Below, one piece after another: positions 1 to 6,580 of a stretch of 7,044 nucleotides of DNA (its first letter is position 1; every line of letters begins with the position of its first letter). The notes under the pieces were generated by a model. It did no database searches, was not told the DNA's origin, and worked only from the letters and a program-made list of their open reading frames with translations. Made by a program: the position numbers and the translations under genes. Source of the DNA: Prevotella sp. UBA4341 (lineage in GTDB: Bacteria > Bacteroidota > Bacteroidia > Bacteroidales > Bacteroidaceae); contig DGTH01000029.1 in NCBI GenBank assembly GCA_002393705.1, positions 1 to 7,044 of the forward strand, given 5' to 3'.

Positions 1-33
1 AGATGGGCGCTTTTTCTGATTTGAACTCACATA

Positions 34-66
34 CAAAGATACGAAAAAAAAACGCACATCTGCAAC
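34..66 (-). promoter_or_regulatory. Possible leftward Bacteroidota-type promoter
   Basis: Read on the - strand, positions 41-34 give TATCTTTG, an exact match to the Bacteroidota -7 element TAnnTTTG. GTTG lies 21 bases upstream (66-63), a one-base mismatch to the TTTG -33 element. Transcription would start near position 27 and leave the window at once. No - strand ATG that opens a reading frame lies in the first 33 bases, so the gene it would drive is outside the window. The -33 element is imperfect and the region is AT-rich, so a chance match is possible. Confidence 0.4.
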
Positions 67-75
67 TTTATTTCG

Positions 76-110
76 TTAACTAATGCTTTGATAATTAGAT
101 AGTTAGTTAA
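76..110. repeat. AT-rich inverted repeat, 8-base arms
   Basis: TTAACTAA (76-83) is repeated in inverted form as TTAGTTAA (103-110), with 19 bases between the arms. It lies between the possible leftward promoter and the rightward pheC promoter. It could bind a dimeric regulator. The DNA is so AT-rich that an 8-base match of this kind can easily occur by chance, and nothing identifies a cognate protein. Confidence 0.3.
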
Positions 111-184
111 ACTTTGTAATAATCCATTACCACCTAAATTGACGCAGAACCATTATTTTCAAATCGGACGTTGTGGTGTCTTTC

Positions 185-200
185 TATACCTAAAGGTATA
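185..200. promoter_or_regulatory. Candidate operator palindrome upstream of pheC
   Basis: TATACCT (185-191) and AGGTATA (194-200) are perfect inverted 7-base arms around a central AA. The arm length and tight symmetry suit a binding site for a dimeric regulator. The centre lies about 70 bases upstream of the expected pheC transcription start and 28 bases upstream of its -33 element. That spacing suits an activator or an upstream repressor site better than a site that blocks polymerase directly. The regulator is unknown. The symmetry is seen; the role is inferred. Confidence 0.4.
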
Positions 201-227
201 TTCTACTCGAAAAAAAGAGAGATTTTC

Positions 228-258
228 TTTGTTTTGTCCCCGCCAAATTGTATCTTTG
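228..258 (+). promoter_or_regulatory. Bacteroidota sigma-ABfr-type promoter of pheC
   Basis: TTTG (228-231) is followed after exactly 19 bases by TATCTTTG (251-258). This matches the Bacteroidota housekeeping promoter consensus TTTG, 19-21 bases, TAnnTTTG. Transcription should begin a few bases downstream, near 262-266. The pheC start codon at 274 or 280 would then have a leader of only about 8-18 bases. No Shine-Dalgarno sequence is visible, which is usual in this phylum. Confidence 0.8.
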
Positions 259-273
259 TCGGCATAATAGTAA

Positions 274-1134
274 ATGTGTATGGGAAAAGTCGGTAAGTTA
301 AGTTCGCTGTGGGTGTTCTGCCTGCTGTGTGTGCTCCTGGCCGTAGGGTGTGTTGCGCTGACTGGGGCTTGTTCTGATAAAGATAACCTGACGGAGACTC
401 CCGTTGGCGGGAAAGTAGGCGAGATTGTAGAACGAGGCACGTTGCTCGTGGGCACCACGGGCGACTACCGCCCGCTGTCGTTCCGCGAGGCAGACGGCAC
501 CTACTGGGGCTTCGGCATAGAAATGGCAGAAGAGATAGCGAAGCACTTGGGCGTAAAGGCTGCGTTTGTGCCGACCTCATGGCCCACGCTGACGGCCGAC
601 GTGACGGCCGAGCCGCCGACCTTCGACCTGGCCATAGGCGGCATTACCATTACGGAGGCACGCAAGGAGACGATGCTCATGAGCGAGGGTTATCTGGCCA
701 ATGGCAAGACCATACTCTGCAGAGCCTCGGAGGCGGAACGCTTCAAGTCGCTGGACGACATTGACCGTCCTGAGGTGCGGGTGATAGTGAACCCTGGAGG
801 GCTGAACGAGAAGTTTGCCAAGGAGAACCTGACGCACGCCCAGATCATCGTGCACCCGAAGAACGAGGAGATTCCCGTGCTCATAGCCCAGGATAACCTG
901 ACGGCCGACGTGATGATAACCGAAATAACGGAGGCTCCCTACTACATCAAGACCGACGCGCGCTTAGCCGCTCCCTTGATAGACCAACCCTTTACCCACG
1001 GCGAGATTGGTGTGCTGATGAAGAAAGGCCAGGCCGACCTGCTACTGAAGGTCAACGAGGTTATAAAATCCATGAAGGCCGACGGCTCGCTACGCCGTCT
1101 GCATGAGAAGTACGGGCTGACGTATGCCTATTAG
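274..1134 (+). CDS. pheC: Exported cyclohexadienyl dehydratase (PheC-like), solute-binding-protein fold
   Basis: The 286-residue protein probably turns prephenate or arogenate into phenylpyruvate or phenylalanine outside the cytoplasm. Residues 8-32 form a signal peptide. Cys33 after LTGA, followed by SDKD, suggests a loosely matched lipobox and lipid anchoring. The remainder (about 48-282) is a family 3 solute-binding domain. Compared from memory with Pseudomonas aeruginosa PheC, it shares TTGDY (61-65), PTSWP (100-104), NPGG (173-176), NEKFA (178-182) and VHP (193-195). The PheC residues Lys100, Asn128, Asn133 and the general acid Glu173 (mature numbering) match Lys145, Asn173, Asn178 and Glu220. 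Arg130 sits where solute-binding proteins hold the ligand carboxylate. No permease or ATPase gene is adjacent within the window, which favours an enzyme over a transporter part, although the DNA to the left is unseen. ATG 274 is the first start; ATG 280 (Met3) is equally plausible. Automated annotation may call it only a transporter substrate-binding protein. Confidence 0.78.
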   Translation: MCMGKVGKLSSLWVFCLLCVLLAVGCVALTGACSDKDNLTETPVGGKVGEIVERGTLLVGTTGDYRPLSFREADGTYWGFGIEMAEEIAKHLGVKAAFVPTSWPTLTADVTAEPPTFDLAIGGITITEARKETMLMSEGYLANGKTILCRASEAERFKSLDDIDRPEVRVIVNPGGLNEKFAKENLTHAQIIVHPKNEEIPVLIAQDNLTADVMITEITEAPYYIKTDARLAAPLIDQPFTHGEIGVLMKKGQADLLLKVNEVIKSMKADGSLRRLHEKYGLTYAY

Positions 1135-1155
1135 CCATACCTTCACCAAGATAGC

Positions 1156-2349
1156 TTACTTGAAGAGGTCCTTGATGCCGTCCATGTCGAAGGCCAGCGA
1201 GAAGCGCAGGGTCTGGTCGAGGGGGTTGCTCTTGGCTGTAGAGATCACGTAGCCGACGTCGAGGGAGAAGACGCTCATGCGGAAGCCGCCGCCCACGGTG
1301 AAGTACTTGCGGTTACCCTTGTTTTCGGCTTCGTGGTGATAACCGGCCCGCAGCGAGAACTGGTCGTGATAGACGTACTCAGCACCCAAGCTCCACTGGA
1401 TTTCCTGCAGCTCCTCCTTGAAGCCGCCGGGGGCATCGCCGAAACTCTTGAAGATACCGCTGATGGAGCCCACGTCGCTGTACTCCTCGATGACGCGCTG
1501 CTGGTAGGTGGCGTTGTCCTCGCCCTCAAGCTGCTTGGGCACGGTGGGCACGAGCAGCTTGTTGGCATCGGCAGCTATGGAGAAGCGGTTGTACTCATTG
1601 ATGGGCACCATGAGCGAAGCACCCAGACGCATGTTGGCGGGCAGGAACTGCGAGCGGTCGTCGCCGAAGAAACTGATTTTGCTGCCTATGTTGCTGAAGT
1701 TCAGACCCAGGCCCAGCTGACACTCGCGCTCGCTCATGATGAAGTAGGTGTTGTAGTACATGGCCAGGTCGGCCGCGAAGGCTGAGGCGGGCGAGGCGTC
1801 CTCGGTGTAGTCGTAGCGCAGGTCGCTGTATATCCAGCGTATGCCGGCTGCCAGCGAGAACTTCTCGCTGAGCATGAGCGAGTAAGCGGCATCAATGGAC
1901 ATTTCGTAGGGCTTCACGGTCATGGCGTTTTCCTCCATGGAAGTCATTACCTCGCCTAAGGAGAAGTAGCGTAAGGAGCCGCTGATGGCTGAGTAGTCGC
2001 CAATGCGGTAGTAGCCGGCCACGTAGGCCAGGTCGATGTCGCTGACGAGCTTGCGCAGCCAGGGGGTGTAGTTCAGCGAGATACCGGCGCGGCTGATGCA
2101 GAAGGGGTACTTGGCGGGGTTCCAGTACTGCGAGTTGACGTCGGGGTCGGTAGCGGCTCCCACGTCGCCCATGCCGGCCGAGCGAGCGTCGGGGGCAATG
2201 GTCTGCGAGATGACGGCATGTTCGACGGCGTTGAACTCGCTGACTTTATCTTGTGCTGCCAATGTTAGCGGTAAAAAGGTAAAAAGGAAAAGAGGTAAGC
2301 ACCATTTTACTGCTCCTTTTGCCTTGTTTATCATTCTTTCTTGCTTCAT
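1156..2349 (-). CDS. porV: Type IX secretion system outer-membrane protein PorV (LptO)
   Basis: PorV is an outer-membrane beta-barrel of the FadL-like type. In the T9SS it receives cargo from the translocon by its C-terminal domain and delivers it to the PorU sortase on the cell surface. The 397 residues are close to the 391 or so of the Porphyromonas gingivalis protein. A signal peptide spans about residues 7-32 and ends LAA before Gln33. The family's conserved N-terminal stretch follows: PDARSAGMGDVGAA (53-66) and WNPAK (76-80). After this come alternating amphipathic strands with many aromatic residues, as expected of a barrel. The gene starts 12 bases after the porU stop, so the two are almost certainly co-transcribed. 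ATG 2349 is taken as the start; Met6 (ATG at 2334) would give a more typical, shorter signal peptide and cannot be excluded. The gene converges on pheC with a 21-base gap and no clear terminator. Confidence 0.95.
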   Translation of the reverse strand: MKQERMINKAKGAVKWCLPLFLFTFLPLTLAAQDKVSEFNAVEHAVISQTIAPDARSAGMGDVGAATDPDVNSQYWNPAKYPFCISRAGISLNYTPWLRKLVSDIDLAYVAGYYRIGDYSAISGSLRYFSLGEVMTSMEENAMTVKPYEMSIDAAYSLMLSEKFSLAAGIRWIYSDLRYDYTEDASPASAFAADLAMYYNTYFIMSERECQLGLGLNFSNIGSKISFFGDDRSQFLPANMRLGASLMVPINEYNRFSIAADANKLLVPTVPKQLEGEDNATYQQRVIEEYSDVGSISGIFKSFGDAPGGFKEELQEIQWSLGAEYVYHDQFSLRAGYHHEAENKGNRKYFTVGGGFRMSVFSLDVGYVISTAKSNPLDQTLRFSLAFDMDGIKDLFK

Positions 2350-2361
2350 ATTCTTAATGCT

Positions 2362-5300
2362 TTACTTGTTGCTGAAAACGATGAGTTTCTTGGCCTTCGA
2401 GGCGTAGGTGGAGCCGTCGCTGCTGATGCGTACGCGGTAGAGATAGACACCCGTAGAGATGCGGCTGCCCGAGCCCTGCGTGAGGTTCCAGTCAATGAGG
2501 TACGTGTTGTCGGTGGGTACGCCCGTCTCGGCATGTTGGTAGATGTGGCGTCCGGAGATGTCGAAGATGTCGAGTACAACGTCCATCTCGCTGCCCGTAC
2601 GGTCGTGTATGATGCGGAACGACGTGGTGGTCTTTGCGGGGTTGCGCGTGCACTCTACGTCGAAGAATACGGGCTGCAGTGACTCTACCACCTGGAAGCT
2701 GAGCTCCTTGGTCGTGGAGTTATTCTGCGTGTCCCAGACGCGGAACTGCAGCTTGTGGCGGCCGGCCGTCAGTGTCGGTATGCTGAAGCCCACGGTGCCG
2801 CTGGTGTAGCTGCCGAAGTCGTAGTTGAAGTAGTCGTTGAGCACGTAGGTTGTGGCGGTCTGTCCGTCGATGACCAGCTGTATGTCGTGACCAATGCCGT
2901 TGCCGGTGGCGTTGATGCCGTTGTCGTCGCTGATGCGTGCATAGAAGTAGGGTGTCAGGTTCACCTTGTCGCCGTTGGTAAAGTCTTCTGAGTTCAGGTA
3001 GCAGAAGACGTCGGGCCCCGTGGTGTCGGGTTCAGCATCGGACGTGCCGCCCAGTAGGAAGTGGTCGCACAGGCCGTTGGCCAGCTGGCTGCGGCTGTCG
3101 TCGATGGCGTAGAGGTTGATGAGGCCCTGGCCCTCGCTGTAGCTGATGTCCTTGGGGACGATGAAGCGAATGGCGAAGGCACCGGCCTGCACGCTGTCGG
3201 AACCGTGGAAGAGCACCTTCGTACGGTCGTTAAAGACGAACGCCTCTTCGGCTTCCGTCCGGTCGTTGAGCCGACACTCGATGGTTTCCTCTGCGTCGCG
3301 TATCGTGGCCGATACTGCACCGTTGAAGTCGGTTTGCCGGCTGCCGTCGCTTTCTATGTGTCCGCGCAGGGTGACGGTGGTGCCGGCCTTCAGCGTCAGG
3401 GGTTCACCCTCGGTGACAGAGGCACCGTTGATGTCGTCGATGACGGCCTTCATCGTGGGGTGGGCCAGCCGCAGGGCGGGGTCGCCCAGCAGCGTGTATT
3501 GCAGTTTGTTGGTGGTGTAGTCCTGGCGTGTGGTGATGAGCGAGTTCTTGGCCAGTCGCACTGCCTCGCCGATGGCGATGCCCTCCAGCACCTGGCCCAT
3601 GAAAGCGAGGTTCATGAGTCGGTTGTAGGACGCATAGACGGTACGCGTGGTGCCAAAGAAGGCAATGGCGCCTCCGCGCTTGTTGAACATGGCTGTCTCG
3701 CCGATGTTCTCCTCCTGTCCGTCGTAGGGCATGATGTCGCACGAGGCGGTGACCCATAGTGGCAGTCGGGTGGAGACGGCGTTGGCGAAGTCGGGCAGTT
3801 GCATCACCATTTCGTGCGAAATGCTGTAGGCTGCTCCGTGTCCGCAGTAATTCATGATGAGTGCGCCGCTCTGCATCTGCTGCTTGATGAGTCGGGTGAC
3901 GTCGGGGTAGGAGTGGCCCGTCGATGAGTTGACGCGCTCGTAGGCATCCCACATGATGCGCTTCACCACGTACTCGGGGTGTTTCTGCTCCACGAGTTGT
4001 GCCACGGCGTCGGCGTCCTGCATGTGCTGGTTCTCGTTGCCGTCATCGCCCATGAGGCATATTTCGTTCTGCCAGGAGCCAGCATAGTTGTTGTTGGCGT
4101 ATGAGATGATTTTATCGACCAGAATCTTGGCCTCTTCCTCGCTGCGTGCCGGCAGGCGGCCCACGGCCACGTCGGAGCGGTCGCTGCTCAGCAGGTTGCC
4201 GCCCTCGCCCTCGTCGAGCATGCAGAAGAAGTCGTCACTGACGTAGCAGTCGGTGGCGCTGAAGGAGTTTTCGCTCTCGTAGCAGAGCAGGAAGTCGTTG
4301 GGCGACTGGCCCTTCCAGTCGGATGAGAGCATGCGGTTGTCCCAGGCACCGTCGCCGAAGAGCAGCAGGTATCGGGGCATGTCGGCGTCCGTCTGTGCGC
4401 GCTCGTAGAGCATGCGCAGGTATCGGCGGTAGGCGTTGGCATCGGGCGTGCCGCTCGAGAACTCGTTATAGAGCTGCTCGGCCGTCAGGATGCGCACCCT
4501 CAGCGTGTCCTTCTCTTCGTGGTAGGTCTTGAGCCGCTGGGCCTGCGTCAGCAGTTTGCCTGAAGCCGGTATGACGATAATCATGTCGGCCGGTTCGTCG
4601 GCGTGCAGGTTCTGGTTGGCCACGTTGCCTACCAGCTCGGGAGCTGGCGTGCTGATTTGGCTTAGCTGGGGCAGGGTGGGCGTCTCCTGGGCGTGGAGCA
4701 CGATGTAGTCCAGCCGCATGGTGCCGCCGGCGGTCTGCTGTATGCGTACGGTATTGGTGGCGGCGAGGTTGCTGACGTTGAACGTCTGCTTCGACTGGTT
4801 GGCACGGCTGTAGGTAGAGCACGAGGCAATGTTCATGGTGCCCACTTCGGTGCCGTTGACGCTGACGGTGGCTGACGAGGACTTGGCTGCATCGTAGGCC
4901 GTCAGCACGACGGTGACGGTGCCGCTGCCAGAAGCACCGGTCAGACCGATGGTGTAGTCGCGGGCCTGGCCGATGGTGAAGAGTCGTGAGTCGTAGAGGT
5001 TGCGTCCGCCGTGGTACCAGGCGAAGTCGTCTATTTCGTAGAGCGTGTTGGCTGCCTCGCCCGAGCTGACGTAGTGGTCCATGAGTTCCTGTTCGCTCAG
5101 GCTGAGCGGCTCGCTGTCGCTTTCGGTCAGCAGGTAGTAGCCGTAGTCGGAGTATGGGTTGCGTGTGCGCTCAGAGCCGTTCCAGGTTATGGGGCCCTGT
5201 GCCCAGAAGAGGCGTCGGCCGCCGCTGGTGCAGACGGGCACCTCCTGCAGGTCGTCGGTAGCGGCTATGTAGCTCGCCGTGAGCCGTTCGGGCTGCATGG

Positions 5301-5883
5301 CTCCGCCGTAGCCAAAGACGTGAACCTTGGCGGCATTGCTGAAGCCGGCCCGCCGCAGCAGGTCGTCAGTGAGCTGATAGACGCCCGACGACGGTACGCG
5401 AATCTTGGCCCACTTGCCCGTAGCCAGCAGCGACGTGGTGGCTGCTTTGCCAGAGCGCGTGGGGCTGGCAGCCGTGCGGTGGCGGCTTAGGGGGCGGCTC
5501 TGCTTCTTCAGCTGGAAACTGACCAGCTTCTGGTACTTGCCTTCACGATAGACCAGCGGCACGAACGACAGCTCGAGCGTTGCCTTCTTGCGTGAGATGC
5601 TGACCTGCTGCACCACCTCGGGCAGTGCGGGCAGGGGCTTCGTGCTGATGCTTTCGTAGCGTTTGACGTCGGCCTCGCTCATGGTGATAAACTCCGGGTA
5701 GGCTATGCTGACGCTGTAGAGACTGTCGGCGTAGCCATCAGGCAAGGGGTAGGAGTAGGTAAAGACGGGCAGCAGCGAGTCAATCCTGACCTCTCGTGCG
5801 GTCAGGTTGAAGAACTCTTGTGCTGAGGCCGTCAGGCTTATCACCAAGAGCACCAGGCTCCATGCATATCGTTTCAGTCTCAC
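2362..5883 (-). CDS. porU: Type IX secretion system sortase PorU (gingipain-type C25 cysteine protease)
   Basis: PorU is the cell-surface sortase of the T9SS. It removes the C-terminal domain of cargo and attaches the mature protein to A-LPS, working in the attachment complex with PorV, PorQ and PorZ. The 1173 residues compare with about 1158 in P. gingivalis. Residues 1-21 are a signal peptide ending ASA before Gln22. An N-terminal beta-rich region runs to about 430, and the C25 caspase-like domain covers about 432-810. It shows the catalytic histidine in NYCGHGAAYS (His682) and the catalytic cysteine in VTASCDIM (Cys715), 33 residues apart. Beta-sandwich domains follow. The end (about 1071-1173) is a T9SS sorting domain with DISGR (1108-1112), STGVYLYRV (1143-1151) and a KKLIV tail (1165-1169). 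In the family PorU keeps this domain uncleaved. The start is GTG: an in-frame TAA lies two codons upstream and the next Met is residue 68, so only this start keeps the signal peptide. The start overlaps the previous gene's stop by one base. Confidence 0.96.
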   Translation of the reverse strand: MRLKRYAWSLVLLVISLTASAQEFFNLTAREVRIDSLLPVFTYSYPLPDGYADSLYSVSIAYPEFITMSEADVKRYESISTKPLPALPEVVQQVSISRKKATLELSFVPLVYREGKYQKLVSFQLKKQSRPLSRHRTAASPTRSGKAATTSLLATGKWAKIRVPSSGVYQLTDDLLRRAGFSNAAKVHVFGYGGAMQPERLTASYIAATDDLQEVPVCTSGGRRLFWAQGPITWNGSERTRNPYSDYGYYLLTESDSEPLSLSEQELMDHYVSSGEAANTLYEIDDFAWYHGGRNLYDSRLFTIGQARDYTIGLTGASGSGTVTVVLTAYDAAKSSSATVSVNGTEVGTMNIASCSTYSRANQSKQTFNVSNLAATNTVRIQQTAGGTMRLDYIVLHAQETPTLPQLSQISTPAPELVGNVANQNLHADEPADMIIVIPASGKLLTQAQRLKTYHEEKDTLRVRILTAEQLYNEFSSGTPDANAYRRYLRMLYERAQTDADMPRYLLLFGDGAWDNRMLSSDWKGQSPNDFLLCYESENSFSATDCYVSDDFFCMLDEGEGGNLLSSDRSDVAVGRLPARSEEEAKILVDKIISYANNNYAGSWQNEICLMGDDGNENQHMQDADAVAQLVEQKHPEYVVKRIMWDAYERVNSSTGHSYPDVTRLIKQQMQSGALIMNYCGHGAAYSISHEMVMQLPDFANAVSTRLPLWVTASCDIMPYDGQEENIGETAMFNKRGGAIAFFGTTRTVYASYNRLMNLAFMGQVLEGIAIGEAVRLAKNSLITTRQDYTTNKLQYTLLGDPALRLAHPTMKAVIDDINGASVTEGEPLTLKAGTTVTLRGHIESDGSRQTDFNGAVSATIRDAEETIECRLNDRTEAEEAFVFNDRTKVLFHGSDSVQAGAFAIRFIVPKDISYSEGQGLINLYAIDDSRSQLANGLCDHFLLGGTSDAEPDTTGPDVFCYLNSEDFTNGDKVNLTPYFYARISDDNGINATGNGIGHDIQLVIDGQTATTYVLNDYFNYDFGSYTSGTVGFSIPTLTAGRHKLQFRVWDTQNNSTTKELSFQVVESLQPVFFDVECTRNPAKTTTSFRIIHDRTGSEMDVVLDIFDISGRHIYQHAETGVPTDNTYLIDWNLTQGSGSRISTGVYLYRVRISSDGSTYASKAKKLIVFSNK

Positions 5884-5885
5884 TA
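5881..5885 (-). promoter_or_regulatory. TAGTG stop-start overlap coupling the FAHD1-type gene to porU
   Basis: On the - strand the TAG stop of the upstream gene (5885-5883) shares its G with the GTG start of porU (5883-5881). No Shine-Dalgarno sequence is visible before the GTG. This arrangement usually allows a terminating ribosome to restart on the next gene, so porU translation probably depends on translation of the upstream gene. The overlap is seen; the coupling is inferred. Confidence 0.75.
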
Positions 5886-6500
5886 TTTACAGTTAAACGC
5901 CAATACTTTTCGTTCCTCGAGCCACCCTTCCAGGTGGTCGTCTATGTGTACCGGCCCTACGCCTACGGGTGTGCCGGTAAAGAGCAGGTCGCCCGTCTTC
6001 AGCGTGAAGAACTGCGAGATGTAGCTCACCAGTTCATCGACCGTGTAGAGCATGTCGCTCGTCAAGCCCTCCTGCACCGTCTTTCCGTTGATGTCGAGGT
6101 GGAAGTGCAGGGCCTGTACGTCGCGGAATTTCTCCTTCTCGACCCACTCGCCGATGACGGCCGAGCCGTCGAAGCCCTTGCATATTTCCCAGGGCATACC
6201 TTTCTGTCGTGCTTCCCGCTGCCAGTCGCGTGCCGTAAAGTCTATGCCTACGGTCAGCGCGTCATAATAGCGGTGTGCAAAGCGCTGGGGAATGCTCTTG
6301 CCCAGTCGGCAGATGCGCACCACTACCTCCGTCTCGTAGTCAACCTGGCTCGACCAGTCGGGAATGAAGAAGGGCTTGTGGTCCTTCAGCAGTGCCGAGT
6401 CGGCTTTGGTAAAGATGACGGGTCTCTCTGGTTTATATAACGCGCCATCGAGCTCTTTATTGTGTTGGGCGTAATTCATTCCCACTGCAAATATCTTCAT
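5883..6500 (-). CDS. Fumarylacetoacetate hydrolase family enzyme, FAHD1 type
   Basis: This is a 205-residue single-domain FAH-fold enzyme that needs a divalent metal. It closely resembles human FAHD1 (acylpyruvase and oxaloacetate decarboxylase, also proposed to act on enol-oxaloacetate), so short 2-oxo-acids such as acylpyruvates or oxaloacetate are the likely substrates. The catalytic His-Glu pair is in NYAQHNKE (His13, Glu16), matching FAHD1 His30 and Glu33. The metal ligands are Glu56 and Glu58 in YETE and Asp87 in GIDFTARD. Lys108 in EICKGFD matches FAHD1 Lys123. The family signature TGTPVGVGP spans 175-183. There is no signal peptide, so it is cytoplasmic. It heads an operon with porU and porV. 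Nothing ties its chemistry to secretion, and it may be there only by position. ATG 6500 is the only start that gives the standard N-terminus. It is only 8 bases from the T-run of the preceding terminator, and no promoter is visible between them. The exact substrate cannot be read from sequence. Confidence 0.9.
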   Translation of the reverse strand: MKIFAVGMNYAQHNKELDGALYKPERPVIFTKADSALLKDHKPFFIPDWSSQVDYETEVVVRICRLGKSIPQRFAHRYYDALTVGIDFTARDWQREARQKGMPWEICKGFDGSAVIGEWVEKEKFRDVQALHFHLDINGKTVQEGLTSDMLYTVDELVSYISQFFTLKTGDLLFTGTPVGVGPVHIDDHLEGWLEERKVLAFNCK

Positions 6501-6508
6501 AATGCTGT

Positions 6509-6545
6509 AAAAAAGGGGGCACCATCCTGCGAAGAATGATGCCCC
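6509..6545 (-). terminator. Intrinsic terminator of tsf
   Basis: Read on the - strand, GGGGCATCATTC (6545-6534) pairs with GGATGGTGCCCC (6527-6516). The 12-pair stem includes two G-U pairs and has a 6-base loop, TTCGCA. One C and then six T follow (6514-6509). It lies 35 bases after the tsf stop, as expected for the end of the tsf transcript. There is no comparable T-run on the + strand, so it works leftward. It sits directly before the start of the FAHD1-type gene, so any read-through would feed the porU-porV operon. Confidence 0.9.
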
Positions 6546-6580
6546 AACCCTTATTTTAAAACCTTTTGCTTTTGCTTTTC

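Noticed and set aside
1..36. GTTCAAATC on the - strand, like the T-arm of a tRNA
   Set aside because: The flanking bases do not form the 5-base T-stem, and a promoter-like element sits where the rest of the tRNA should be.
3..83. A 26-codon open frame on the + strand beginning ATG GGC GCT
   Set aside because: It overlaps the possible leftward promoter, has A-rich low-complexity codons and resembles no protein family. It could also be the unrelated 3' tail of a gene to the left, which cannot be decided here.
274..1134. Plain amino-acid ABC-transporter binding protein
   Set aside because: The match to PheC at the reported catalytic positions and the lack of adjacent transporter genes in the window make the enzyme reading better. 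It remains the main alternative.
1141..1165. CTTCA...TGAAG hairpin between the convergent pheC and porV ends
   Set aside because: There are only five pairs around a 15-base loop, with no T-run on either strand, so it is not a credible terminator.
3061..3759. A 232-codon open frame on the + strand opposite porU
   Set aside because: It is a shadow of the GC-rich porU coding sequence, whose C25 catalytic motifs fix the real frame. The shadow has a Val/Ala/Gly-rich composition and no recognisable domain.
5820..6440. A 206-codon open frame on the + strand across the FAHD1-porU junction
   Set aside because: It lies antisense to two clearly recognised genes and shows no family motif.
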